Shown here: positions 17,465-25,189 of the stretch, one piece after another
Position numbering within the stretch: the first letter of the stretch is position 1
Layout: each line of letters opens with the position of its first letter
NCBI GenBank assembly: GCA_035448625.1
Contig: DAOTJI010000005.1
Location: 1-62,759, forward strand
Direction of reading: 5' to 3'
Length of the DNA stretch: 62,759 nucleotides
Origin: UBA8904 sp035448625
GTDB taxonomy: Bacteria > Desulfobacterota > Syntrophia > Syntrophales > Smithellaceae
Translations under genes and position numbers: made by a program
Notes under the pieces: generated by a model
What the model saw: the letters and a program-made list of their open reading frames with translations, nothing else
What the model was told of the DNA's origin: nothing
The model's database searches: none

Positions 17465-18376
17465 TTATTGTTTTTCAGCGACGATCACCTGCGTTTTGGG
17501 CAGATACCGGTCAAAGGACTCCATCAGGGCCTCGGATCCCTCCAGCTCCATGACCTGCGACCACGTATTGGCCCAGCTTTGCAAAACCGGTGCATAGGGG
17601 GGACGGATGTTGTCCAGAACGGCGCCCTGCAGGCGATCCTTCCGGTACGCGAGCCAAAACAGCGACATGAAGACCGTCCAGTAAAACCCCCAGGTATCGT
17701 ACTTCAGCACCGCGAGCCCCGCATCCTTCACCAGTCTGAGGAATCGATTCCGGTCAAAGATCTGAATATGGTTGGGCGCCGTAAAATAAATCGGATCCGC
17801 GACGGGCGTCTGCAGTCTTTCCGAGCGGGCATCCGGCACGGTGATCAGATAACGGGCGTTGGGCCTGCCTACCCGAACCAGCTCCGCCATGATTTTTTCG
17901 GGCTCCGGCGTGTGCTCCAGCATTTCCGTGCAGAGGATTTTTGTCGCGTACGCGTCCGGCAGCGGAAGGGGCAGAGAATCACTGATGAACGCCTCATACT
18001 TTCTTGCGTTGGTATCCTTCATTTTCTCCGCGAGTGCCTTGATTTTGCCGGCATCCGAATCGGAAAAAACAACGTGAGCCCCCTGACGGGCGCAAAACAG
18101 AGCGGCGTTACCCTCCCCGCACCCTACATCCAGCACTACATCCTGTGGGGTTATCTGAAACCCGGCGAACAGCTCTCCGGTCTGGAGCCGGTACCAGCCG
18201 CGCTTTACCGCGTCCTGCAGTCCGCAGACGCGGGGATCCGCGTCTTCCCGAGCCGCCGCGGTCTTGACGTCGCCGACCGGCCCTTCGCCGGCGGCGGTTT
18301 GCGTCGCCGGGTGAGATGGGGGCACGGCATGGTTTTCAGGACCGGATGGCCTGATACATTTTCTGATATTTTTCAT
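17465..18376 (-). CDS. Class I SAM-dependent methyltransferase
   Basis: A 303-residue protein with a Rossmann methyltransferase core: motif I VLDVGCGEGNAALF near 81-94, the acidic SDSDAGKI after strand 2, and CTEMLEHTPEPEKIMAEL as the post-II/III motif (methyltransferase 11 type). The C-terminal third has hydrophobic patches (FYWTVFMSLFWLA). The first 60 residues are low-complexity. The ATG at 18376 lies inside the last codons of the hemerythrin gene (41-base overlap) and lacks a strong ribosome site, so the true start may be slightly downstream. Substrate unknown. Confidence 0.82.
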   Translation of the reverse strand: MKNIRKCIRPSGPENHAVPPSHPATQTAAGEGPVGDVKTAAAREDADPRVCGLQDAVKRGWYRLQTGELFAGFQITPQDVVLDVGCGEGNAALFCARQGAHVVFSDSDAGKIKALAEKMKDTNARKYEAFISDSLPLPLPDAYATKILCTEMLEHTPEPEKIMAELVRVGRPNARYLITVPDARSERLQTPVADPIYFTAPNHIQIFDRNRFLRLVKDAGLAVLKYDTWGFYWTVFMSLFWLAYRKDRLQGAVLDNIRPPYAPVLQSWANTWSQVMELEGSEALMESFDRYLPKTQVIVAEKQ

Positions 18377-18866
18377 GAATCATCGTGCGATCAAATTCGT
18401 AAAACCGGTTCAACAGGTCCTCCAGTTCGTCCTTTCGGAAATAGGACTCCGCCGCGGGGAAGAACACGGCATCCTCCTTCCGGATGTGGACCGGGTAGAA
18501 CGCTGCCAGCCAAAGCAGGATGGACGCAATCGCCGGAACGACGGCTCGATCGCCGTTTTTGAATTTTTCGTTCAGTTCCACGACTTCCTTTACTTTCACC
18601 CGCGCCTGCCGATGCTCCTCGGTTAATTCATTCATGATGCGCAGATGGTCCTGATCCGGCTTTTTCTTCGCCAGTTCCGTAAACAGGATGTCTTCTTCCT
18701 TTCCGTGATGCGTGCGGTCCGCGTACGTTTTGATAAAATCGACGACGGCTTCAACCCATGCCGGGGAATAGCCCATCCCGGTCATGGACCTTGCCTTTTG
18801 TTCGGCCGCGGAAAACACTTTTTCAATCAACCGGTGTTCGATCATCAGGAGCCCGCGCGGTTTCAT
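18336..18866 (-). CDS. Hemerythrin-domain protein
   Basis: A 176-residue four-helix protein. Candidate di-iron ligands follow the hemerythrin order: His in MIEHRLIEKV, His-His-x3-Glu in RTHHGKEEDILF, His in LTEEHRQARV and His-x3-Glu in YPVHIRKEDAVFF. Such proteins bind oxygen or nitric oxide, or act in iron repair. The ATG at 18866 has GGAGGGGAAGG just upstream. It precedes the methyltransferase gene with overlap. In an anaerobe, oxygen sensing or scavenging is plausible. Confidence 0.88.
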   Translation of the reverse strand: MKPRGLLMIEHRLIEKVFSAAEQKARSMTGMGYSPAWVEAVVDFIKTYADRTHHGKEEDILFTELAKKKPDQDHLRIMNELTEEHRQARVKVKEVVELNEKFKNGDRAVVPAIASILLWLAAFYPVHIRKEDAVFFPAAESYFRKDELEDLLNRFYEFDRTMIHEKYQKMYQAIRS

Positions 18867-19168
18867 TGCCTTCCCCTCCATGAAAACGGGTTGTTTGAAA
18901 TTTCAAGAGAAGGCGACTTCTCAACCTCCTCCCCTCCTCCGCGGTCTGCCGGATCGGCGCCGACGCGTGATGAATTCGCGAACCTCGGGATGTCGTGTAG
19001 CACAAAAACGCCGCAGGGCAAAACAGGATTTTCAAGCGTTCGAACTATCGCTTGACAAGCAAAATCAGACCGCCTATAAAATTCGTGAAAAACGGCGCCA
19101 TCAAAAATATGGCCCATCAACCTGTCGGCGCCGGCAACCGCCGGCCCCGGAGAAAAGAGGGATTTCAC
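18867..19168. other. Intergenic region between hemerythrin gene and Cys-rich-protein operon
   Basis: About 300 bases separating divergent genes. The right part contains the promoter at 19044-19081 and an 88-base leader. Nothing else recognisable was seen; the left part probably carries the hemerythrin promoter. Confidence 0.5.
19044..19081 (+). promoter_or_regulatory. Sigma-70 promoter with duplicated upstream element (copy A)
   Basis: Perfect -35 TTGACA (19053-19058), 17-base spacer and -10 TATAAA (19076-19081). The 16 bases AACTATCGCTTGACAA at 19044-19059 recur exactly upstream of the convergent paralogous operon (25099-25114, minus strand), also with a 17-base spacer. The shared AACTATCGC is a candidate operator for a common regulator. 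Confidence 0.75.
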
Positions 19169-19447
19169 ATGGAAAAAGAATACCGGATCGGAACCTTTTG
19201 CAAGGACATCAAGTGCCGCAAGCACAAAGCGATCGAGAAGCTCAGCGGAAACGCATACCTCAGAAAAAAACAGGTGCACTGCAAAGATTGCGAGGCCTGG
19301 AAGTTTTTCAACTGGTCAAAGGAAAAAAAATTCCGCATCGTTCATTCTCTGCCCCAGATGTCGAACAAAGAGCTGGCCGCAAGGCTCAGAGGCCTGGATA
19401 TGGTTCGGGTGGAGGACTTGACCGAAGACGAAATCATGTGCCTGTAA
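19169..19447 (+). CDS. Small Cys-rich protein, paralogue A
   Basis: A 92-residue protein that I do not recognise as a named family. It has Cys pairs FCKDIKC (Cys11, Cys16) with KHK next to them and VHCKDC (Cys38, Cys41), suggesting a zinc or Fe-S site, an aromatic stretch WKFFNW, and the C-terminus VRVEDLTEDEIMCL with a penultimate Cys. The ATG at 19169 follows AGAAAAGAGGG. A same-length paralogue, over half identical by eye, lies at 24704-24982. It is the first gene of an operon with a ferredoxin-like protein and hypB, so a role in metal or Fe-S handling is plausible but unproven. Confidence 0.8.
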   Translation: MEKEYRIGTFCKDIKCRKHKAIEKLSGNAYLRKKQVHCKDCEAWKFFNWSKEKKFRIVHSLPQMSNKELAARLRGLDMVRVEDLTEDEIMCL

Positions 19448-19472
19448 AGGCGACGTCTGCAGGAGACAGCGG

Positions 19473-20555
19473 ATGGATATCTACGAGCAACTCAGGATGA
19501 TTCTGGATTCCCACCCCTCGACCGCGCCCGAAGGAGACGCCATCCATGAGATTCTCCGCCTCCTCTTCACGCCGGAGGAGGCGGCCGTCGCCGTCTGCAT
19601 GAGCTTCAAACCCAAAAGCCCCGCAGACCTTGCCCGGTCCGCAGGCATCGATGAAACGGCGGCGACCCTTCACCTGGAATCCATGGCCGACAAAGGCGTC
19701 ATTTTTTCAAAAAACCAGAGCGGCAAAAAACGGTACGGCCTGGTTCCCCTCATTCCGGGCGTCTTCGAGTTTCCTTTCATGAAGGGCGGCGGCACCCCGA
19801 TGCACGACCGCCTGGCGAAACTCTGGGAAGCCTACCACGCGGAAAGCCTCGGCGCTTCCTTTGCCGGCAATCCCACGCCCATGATGAGAGTGGTCGCCGT
19901 GGAAAAATCCGTGACGCCGGAACAACAGGTCCATCCGTATGACGAGGTCAGGCGCCTGATTGAAAACTCAGGCTACGTCGCTCTGACCCGATGCGCCTGC
20001 CGGATCAGCGTCGCCCAATGCGATAAACCGAAAGAGGTGTGCCTCATCTTCGACGGCGTGGGTGAATTTCTCGTGGAGCGCGGGTTCGCGCGCCAAATCA
20101 GCAAGGCGGAGGGCATCCGGGTTCTGGATCAGGCGGAGGAAGCCGGACTGGTCCACACCAGCAACAACAGCGCGGACAAAGCCAGCGTGATCTGCAACTG
20201 CTGCCCGTGCTGCTGCACAATCCTGCGGGCGAGAACGCAGTTGGATCATCCCCACGCTTTCGCTCCCAGCCGCTTTGCGGCATTCGTTAAACGCGATGAC
20301 TGCATCGGGTGCGGCCTGTGCGCCGATGAGCGCTGTCCGATGCATGCCATAGAGATCGTTGAAGAGGTCTCCTGGGTTCATGAAGAAAAATGCATCGGGT
20401 GCGGTCTTTGCGTTTCCACCTGTCCCTCCGGCGCCATGGGGCTTACGGAAAGAAAGCCGGTTCCGGCCATTCCCGCAACAACGCAGGAAATGGCGATCCA
20501 GGTTCTCCAGGAGAAGGGAAGACTGGAAGCCTTTATGAAAGTCATGCAACGCTGA
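19473..20555 (+). CDS. Ferredoxin-like protein with helix-turn-helix-like N-terminus and Cys-rich motif CxCCPCCC
   Basis: A 360-residue protein. Residues about 35-95 look like a winged-helix fold (SPADLARSAGIDETAATLHL, then MADKGVIF). A Cys motif ALTRCACRISVAQC follows near 165-178, then ICNCCPCCC near 239-247, and two [4Fe-4S] motifs CIGCGLCADERCP and CIGCGLCVSTCP near 277-320. Two other genes in this region (22362-23288 and 23672-24523) share the layout, so they form a local family. It starts 25 bases after the Cys-rich protein gene and 21 bases before hypB. A redox or regulatory role linked to nickel-enzyme maturation is inferred from context only. Confidence 0.85.
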   Translation: MDIYEQLRMILDSHPSTAPEGDAIHEILRLLFTPEEAAVAVCMSFKPKSPADLARSAGIDETAATLHLESMADKGVIFSKNQSGKKRYGLVPLIPGVFEFPFMKGGGTPMHDRLAKLWEAYHAESLGASFAGNPTPMMRVVAVEKSVTPEQQVHPYDEVRRLIENSGYVALTRCACRISVAQCDKPKEVCLIFDGVGEFLVERGFARQISKAEGIRVLDQAEEAGLVHTSNNSADKASVICNCCPCCCTILRARTQLDHPHAFAPSRFAAFVKRDDCIGCGLCADERCPMHAIEIVEEVSWVHEEKCIGCGLCVSTCPSGAMGLTERKPVPAIPATTQEMAIQVLQEKGRLEAFMKVMQR

Positions 20556-20576
20556 CAACCGAAAACGGGGGACGAC

Positions 20577-21284
20577 ATGGCCGATGATGTGCGGATGATC
20601 GAAGTCAAAGAAGACATTCTGGCGGACAACAACCGTGTCGCAAAAAGCCTTCGTCAGCAGCTCTCCGATACGAAAACCCTGCTGTTGAACCTGATGTCCT
20701 CCCCCGGATCCGGCAAAACCAGCCTCATCCTCCGAACGATGGAAGGCCTGAAAGGCAGCGCGAAGCTCGGCGTCATCGAGGCCGATATCGATTCCAAAGT
20801 CGACGCCGAAAAAGTGGCGGCCGGAGGAATTCCCGCCGTTCAACTGCGCACGGGCGGCTTCTGCCATCTCGATGCAACCATGGTCACGCAGGGACTGGAT
20901 GCCCTGCCCGCCCAAGACCTGGATCTGATCATCATTGAAAACGTCGGTAACCTGGTTTGTCCCGCCGAATTTGACACGGGCGCCCACAAAAACGTCATGA
21001 TCCTCAGCGTACCGGAAGGCGACGACAAACCGCTGAAATACCCGCTCATGTTCACGGTCTCGGATGCCCTGCTGATCAACAAGATCGATTATCTGGCGCA
21101 GAGCGATTTTGACATGGCCGCGGCACGCGAGAGAATTCTGGCGCTGAAGCCCGACATCAACATTTTTGAAGTATCCTGCAAAACCGGCGCGGGCATCGCA
21201 CAATGGATCGCCTGGCTGAAAAAAGAGATGGATGACTTTTCAGCCTGCGGAAAGGAGCCGAAACCGTCATGTCCCAGGGAATGA
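20577..21284 (+). CDS. hypB: HypB, nickel-insertion GTPase
   Basis: A 235-residue GTPase. The P-loop SSPGSGKTSLI lies near residues 41-51, followed by IEADIDSKVDAEKV, the dimer/nickel segment GGFCHLDATMV, ENVGNLVCPAEFD, and NKID for guanine recognition. The HypB metal site near Cys (GFCHLDA and VGNLVCPAEFD) is kept; there is no His-rich N-terminal nickel store. HypB works with HypA to load nickel into [NiFe]-hydrogenase or other nickel enzymes. HypA is encoded 720 bases away on the other strand, but no hypC, D, E, F or hydrogenase gene is in the window. Confidence 0.96.
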   Translation: MADDVRMIEVKEDILADNNRVAKSLRQQLSDTKTLLLNLMSSPGSGKTSLILRTMEGLKGSAKLGVIEADIDSKVDAEKVAAGGIPAVQLRTGGFCHLDATMVTQGLDALPAQDLDLIIIENVGNLVCPAEFDTGAHKNVMILSVPEGDDKPLKYPLMFTVSDALLINKIDYLAQSDFDMAAARERILALKPDINIFEVSCKTGAGIAQWIAWLKKEMDDFSACGKEPKPSCPRE

Positions 21285-21982
21285 TCCTTCTGCTTGGGAC
21301 AGCCGCGTTCATCGGCTTTTTTCACACCCTGCCGGGCCCCGACCATTATCTTCCCTTCGTGGTCATGGGAAAAGCGCGGAAATGGTCGATCGCGAAGGTT
21401 TTCTGAGTTACCCTACCGTGCGGCATGGGGCACGCGGCAAGCTCCGTCGGGCTGGGGTTGGCCGGCATCGCACCGGGAATCACGGTTACAAGATTAACCG
21501 CCATCGAATCCTTTCGCGGCAATCTGGCCGCGTGGGCTTGGATGGCCTTCGGGCTGGCGTATTTTGTCTGGGGCCTTCGGCGGGCCCGGCGGCACAGGCC
21601 CCATGAACATCTTCACATCCACTCCGACGGTTGCACGCACATTCACCCGCACGTCCACACGGAAGAACACTCCCCTTTTCACGAAGGGGAAGAAACGGGC
21701 CATCTTACGCCCTGGGTGCTTTTTATCATTTTCGTACTCGGCCCCTGCGAGCCGCTGATTCCGATCCTCCGGTATCCGGCGGCAAAGGAGAATCTATGGG
21801 GCGTGGTCCTGGTTACGGCCGTATTCAGCGCAGCGACCCTTTTGACCATGCTGGCCGTTGTGATCTCTTCGTTCTGGGGGCTCAACCGTCTTCCGCTGAA
21901 AAGGATGGAGCGATTTACCCACGCGGCGGCCGGCGGATCGATTTGTCTTTGCGGAGCCGCGATTCAGTTTCTTGGATTATAA
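21269..21982 (+). CDS. His-rich nickel/cobalt-type membrane transporter interrupted by an in-frame TGA
   Basis: The reading frame from the ATG at 21269 (AAAGGAG site) is open to 21982 except for one TGA at 21404-21406 (codon 46). Before it: FIGFFHTLPGPDHYLPFVVM; after it: VTLPCGMGHAASSVGLGLAG. Both halves belong to one protein of the UreH/NicO-like or TauE/SafE-like type, so the TGA interrupts the first helices. A His-rich loop (about residues 112-138: HEHLHIHSDGCTHIHPHVH) precedes further membrane helices (GPCEPLIPIL...). The metal loop and hypB overlap (16 bases) suggest nickel uptake or efflux. The TGA could be an inactivating mutation, a sequencing error, or a recoded codon. If translation restarts, the Met at 21425 would be used. 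Confidence 0.7.
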
Positions 21983-22006
21983 AACTTTGTCGCCGGCTGC
22001 GTGGAT

Positions 22007-22357
22007 TCAGATCACCTCCAGATTCCGGATGCGGTATTCGCGGCCGGAAACAAGAGACAGGCTCTTTTGGCCGCAGAACGGACAGGCCAAATCCCGCAGG
22101 TTTTCCCGCTCCACATCGAAGGACTCGCCGCAGGACTCGCATCGGAACACAATGGGGTTCCACTGGATTTTAATTTTTGCATCCCGGGCGATCGTATCTT
22201 TGCTGAGATAGTCAAAATAGCGCTGCATCCACTCTTCTTCCAGGTCGCTCAGCCGGCCGACTTCCAGGTGAACGGCAAGGACGCTTCGGACATTGTGAAT
22301 CCTGGCCTGCTGCAAAACGATATCCAGAATGCTCTTCATCACCGGCAATTCATGCAT
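22007..22357 (-). CDS. hypA: HypA, nickel metallochaperone
   Basis: A 116-residue HypA/HybF protein. It starts with MHELPVMKSIL, where His2 and Glu3 are the known nickel site, and carries two zinc-binding pairs, CESC and CPFC, in residues about 73-95. It hands nickel to HypB. It is the last gene of the minus-strand operon, starting four bases after the ferredoxin-like gene stop, and ends 24 bases from the end of the convergent transporter gene. HypA and HypB thus lie in two operons that face each other. Confidence 0.95.
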   Translation of the reverse strand: MHELPVMKSILDIVLQQARIHNVRSVLAVHLEVGRLSDLEEEWMQRYFDYLSKDTIARDAKIKIQWNPIVFRCESCGESFDVERENLRDLACPFCGQKSLSLVSGREYRIRNLEVI

Positions 22358-22361
22358 GCAA

Positions 22362-23288
22362 TCATCCTCTCCGGCCTTTCCGCGCAGGGTAGAAAGCGGT
22401 CGCCGGCCTCGTTTCCTTCAGTTCCCGGTAGGACGTAACCGGAAGCCCCCCGACATCCCGGTCGATCCGCCCGAGAAGATCATTGACCGTGGCTTCGACA
22501 TTCTCCACGGAAACGTGAATCGCCTGCTTCGGACAAGCCTGCGCGCAGAGGCCGCATGTCTTGCACAACGCCGGGTCGATCCGGGATTTTCCACCGCCGA
22601 CAACCGCGGCGCCGGTCCAGCAGACCGAGGCGCATTGACCGCATCCGGTGCAGGCGTCCTGATCCACACAGACCGTCACGCCGTACAGACGATGGATACA
22701 GGCTTGCGCCTCGGGTGGAAGGTGACGGTAATAGTCGAAATTCGTGCAGCAGCAGGGGCAGCAGAAGCAAACCGTGGTGAACGGCCGGTCTTGGGATACG
22801 TTCCAGATGGTATTGTCCGCCGAAACATGTCCGATAAAGGGAACCAGGCCCGCCGCCAGGGCCTTGTGCAGGTGCGCGATCGCTTCTTCAGCGGACGCAT
22901 GATGCGCCACGGTGGTATCTTCCTCGGCCGTGGGAAGTCCGATGTGAATGCAGCCGATGTTCCGGTCGTACTTCTTGCATTTCCAGGCGTCCCGGCATGT
23001 GCAGCGATGCGTAATGACGCGGTGCTCCGAACGGCGGATCATACCTTCCAGAATGACCACCGGCAGGGGCAGGCTTTCAACGTTGAGCAGCGCGTTGACG
23101 GGCAGGTAGGAGATATTGAGCTGATCCGGCGTCGTCGCCTTTACCCGGATCCGGTGCATAAGTCCGCCGAAAACCGGCACGGACGGCTTCAGGTAGGCAA
23201 GCTTCCAGAGGCTCGCCAGAAAGGTCAGGTACCACTTGGGCCGTTTTCCCACGGTAAATCCCTTTTCCTTTCCGGCATCCTCAACCAC
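22362..23288 (-). CDS. Ferredoxin-like protein with CxCCPCCC motif
   Basis: A 308-residue relative of the protein at 19473-20555. The order is HRCTCRDAWKC near 115-125, TVCFCCPCCCTNF near 192-204, then two [4Fe-4S] motifs CTGCGQCASVCW and CKTCGLCAQACP near 232-270. The N-terminal part instead begins WYLTFLASLWKLAYL, an amphipathic or membrane-associating segment, and has no winged helix. It starts at a GTG overlapping the stop of the membrane protein gene by eight bases, and hypA follows four bases on. Function unknown; electron delivery or Fe-S/nickel handling is possible. Confidence 0.83.
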   Translation of the reverse strand: MVEDAGKEKGFTVGKRPKWYLTFLASLWKLAYLKPSVPVFGGLMHRIRVKATTPDQLNISYLPVNALLNVESLPLPVVILEGMIRRSEHRVITHRCTCRDAWKCKKYDRNIGCIHIGLPTAEEDTTVAHHASAEEAIAHLHKALAAGLVPFIGHVSADNTIWNVSQDRPFTTVCFCCPCCCTNFDYYRHLPPEAQACIHRLYGVTVCVDQDACTGCGQCASVCWTGAAVVGGGKSRIDPALCKTCGLCAQACPKQAIHVSVENVEATVNDLLGRIDRDVGGLPVTSYRELKETRPATAFYPARKGRRG

Positions 23289-23670
23289 GCCTGTCCAGAA
23301 GAATGCTCATGAACGTTCGGTCGAGCGCGCGGGGCAGTCCGATAAAATAAACCAGCGCAACGGCCAGATCACCCAGCGCGGCGAGCACAATCGGGATCCC
23401 CATCCCGGCATACAGCCCAAACCATAAACACGCGGCAAAGGCGGCGACGCGCGACATCCCGTCCCAGAAGACAAGGGTGGCGCGGTTCTCCAAATCCCGG
23501 GAACAAACCATCAGGATGATACCGAGGAAAAAAAGGAAAACGGCGGGAAACATCAGCCAGAACGGAGGATCGGGCGGCTCGATACCCGTAAGGCGAATCA
23601 GGCCGGGCATCGTGAAAAGAATGCCCAGCAACCCATTGAGAAGACCGCTCAGGAACACGAATGTTTTCAT
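23281..23670 (-). CDS. Small integral membrane protein
   Basis: A 129-residue protein of four hydrophobic helices (around residues 3-25, 35-58, 68-88 and 92-112) with few charged residues. I do not recognise the family. The ATG at 23670 follows AAGGACGTTGAT and begins a hydrophobic helix at once. It sits between two ferredoxin-like genes with overlaps at both ends, so it may anchor one of them to the membrane. No metal-binding motif is evident. Confidence 0.75.
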   Translation of the reverse strand: MKTFVFLSGLLNGLLGILFTMPGLIRLTGIEPPDPPFWLMFPAVFLFFLGIILMVCSRDLENRATLVFWDGMSRVAAFAACLWFGLYAGMGIPIVLAALGDLAVALVYFIGLPRALDRTFMSILLDRRG

Positions 23671-23671
23671 A

Positions 23672-24523
23672 TCAACGTCCTTTTCCGGCGGATGGGATCG
23701 GCAGATCTGAAACGCCCCGAATCCACCGGACCAGATCCGCATACAGGACGTCTTCGTTCTGCAGGTCGAGGGAGATGGCCTGCTCGGGACAACATTCCAC
23801 GCAGCGGCCGCAGCCGGCGCAGGAATCTCCGATTACCGCCTTTTCATTGACCAGGGTGATGTCCGCAAGGAAACACTGCTTGACGCATGCGCCGCAGCCG
23901 GTGCAGGCGTCACGATCCACCCGAACCGACAGGCCGGGAAGTTTCTGATAGGCACCCTGCAGGGAGGGACCCCGGTGCTTCATATACGTGCGATACAGGC
24001 AGTTGGTGTCGTCGCAGTAGCAGATGAACATGAGATCATGGAATCTCGTCTGAAAAGCGACCGGATCCATCCACACATGGGCAACGTTGGCGATCAGGCC
24101 CGCTTCGGCGGCGCGATCCACATGGCGAAACGCTTCCTCCCGGGTAGCCCTTCTTCCATGGCTGGGATGAATCCGCCGGACGGCGGGTCCCAGCGCCATG
24201 CACCCGATGTCCTGCGGCGGATGGGACACTTTGTTGTGCCTTCGGCAGATGCATTCGTCAAAGATGAACAGCTCCTCCACTTCCGCCAGAAGTCTTTTGA
24301 CGATGCGTCGGGGCAGCGCGACGTTTTCCGGCCCCCGAACGTCGATCTGGAGGGGAATGGAACTCACTTCATTGAACGGCCGCATGAAAAAAAGATAAAT
24401 CAGCCATTTCAAAACGGGGACATTGCTGAGCCGTTTCCCCGCCTGAATCACCGGCCACGCGAGTCGAACCGCCTGCCTCACGAAATTGCGGCCGGGACCG
24501 TATTGGAAGTGGAAAAAATTCAT
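23672..24523 (-). CDS. Ferredoxin-like protein, divergent member of the CxCCPCCC family
   Basis: A 283-residue relative of the two preceding ferredoxin-like proteins. The first Cys motif is FDECICRRHNK with a distant Cys in IGCMALG, while the CCPCCC element is reduced to MFICYCDDTNCLY. Two [4Fe-4S] motifs follow: CTGCGACVKQCF and CAGCGRCVECCP. The N-terminus (RLAWPVIQAG, LKWLIYLFFMRPF) may associate with the membrane. The chosen ATG at 24523 begins MNFFHFQYGPGRN; an upstream alternative at 24619 is less protein-like. It is followed two bases later by the membrane protein gene. Role unknown. Confidence 0.78.
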   Translation of the reverse strand: MNFFHFQYGPGRNFVRQAVRLAWPVIQAGKRLSNVPVLKWLIYLFFMRPFNEVSSIPLQIDVRGPENVALPRRIVKRLLAEVEELFIFDECICRRHNKVSHPPQDIGCMALGPAVRRIHPSHGRRATREEAFRHVDRAAEAGLIANVAHVWMDPVAFQTRFHDLMFICYCDDTNCLYRTYMKHRGPSLQGAYQKLPGLSVRVDRDACTGCGACVKQCFLADITLVNEKAVIGDSCAGCGRCVECCPEQAISLDLQNEDVLYADLVRWIRGVSDLPIPSAGKGR

Positions 24524-24703
24524 GGGCCGGGTCTCTGAATGGGAAGGTTCGACACCGACCGTTGGGGGGTCAAAGCAAGAGGAACCGTCCGCCCAACGGA
24601 TCGGCACGGAAACGCACAAAATCCTTCACGGCGTTTTCGCCGATTCATCCGTCTTCGCCAAACAACGCCCACGAGGGGGAAATCGACGGCACGGCCGTCT
24701 CCG

Positions 24704-24982
24704 CTACAGGCACATGATTTCTTCTTCGGTCAAATCCTCGACCCGAACCGGATCAATCCCCTTGATCATGGCGGCCAGCTGCTTGTTGGAAATTTCGGGC
24801 CAGGTATGGATAATGCGCCATTGGTTGTCTTTCGCCCAGTTGAAAAATCTCCAGGCCAGGCACGTCTTGCAGTGCACTTTCTTTTTTTTGAGGTAGGCGG
24901 CTCCGGTAAGGCCTTCCAGATCCTTGTGCTTGGGGCATTTGACCTCGATGCAGTAGGTACCCGATTTGTATTCTCTGCTCAT
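24704..24982 (-). CDS. Small Cys-rich protein, paralogue B
   Basis: A 92-residue paralogue of the protein at 19169-19447, with identical length and the same Cys spacing (YCIEVKC, VHCKTC) and C-terminus VRVEDLTEEEIMCL. The ribosome-site context CGGAGAAAAGAGGGA is also shared with copy A. It heads the minus-strand operon leading to the ferredoxin-like, membrane and HypA genes, although about 180 bases separate it from the next start. Family unknown to me. Confidence 0.8.
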   Translation of the reverse strand: MSREYKSGTYCIEVKCPKHKDLEGLTGAAYLKKKKVHCKTCLAWRFFNWAKDNQWRIIHTWPEISNKQLAAMIKGIDPVRVEDLTEEEIMCL

Positions 24983-25076
24983 GGATGGTCCCTCTTTTCT
25001 CCGCTTCCGGACTGCGCCGGAAACGAGACGATGAACAGGCCGGCGGCATTCCGCAGGTTCCCTGTTGTGGTGCAAA

Positions 25077-25114
25077 ACTATAGGGTGTCCGTTTTAGGTT
25101 GTCAAGCGATAGTT
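25077..25114 (-). promoter_or_regulatory. Sigma-70 promoter with duplicated upstream element (copy B)
   Basis: On the minus strand AACTATCGCTTGACAA (complement of 25099-25114) contains the -35 TTGACA; a 17-base spacer leads to the -10 TATAGT (complement of 25077-25082). The first 16 bases equal those of copy A at 19044. Here AAACTAT upstream and ATAGTTT at the -10 also form an inverted repeat around the promoter. Confidence 0.75.
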
Positions 25115-25189
25115 TGCCGCGAGGAAGCGGCCGATGCGGCTTCATGAATTCCCTGCCGCATGCGCCCCGCAAGGCCTCCGGCTCGGGGG

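Noticed and set aside
21269..21406. TGA as a genome-wide reassigned Trp codon
   Set aside because: Other genes here, including hypB, end in TGA at the expected C-terminus, so TGA is a normal stop.
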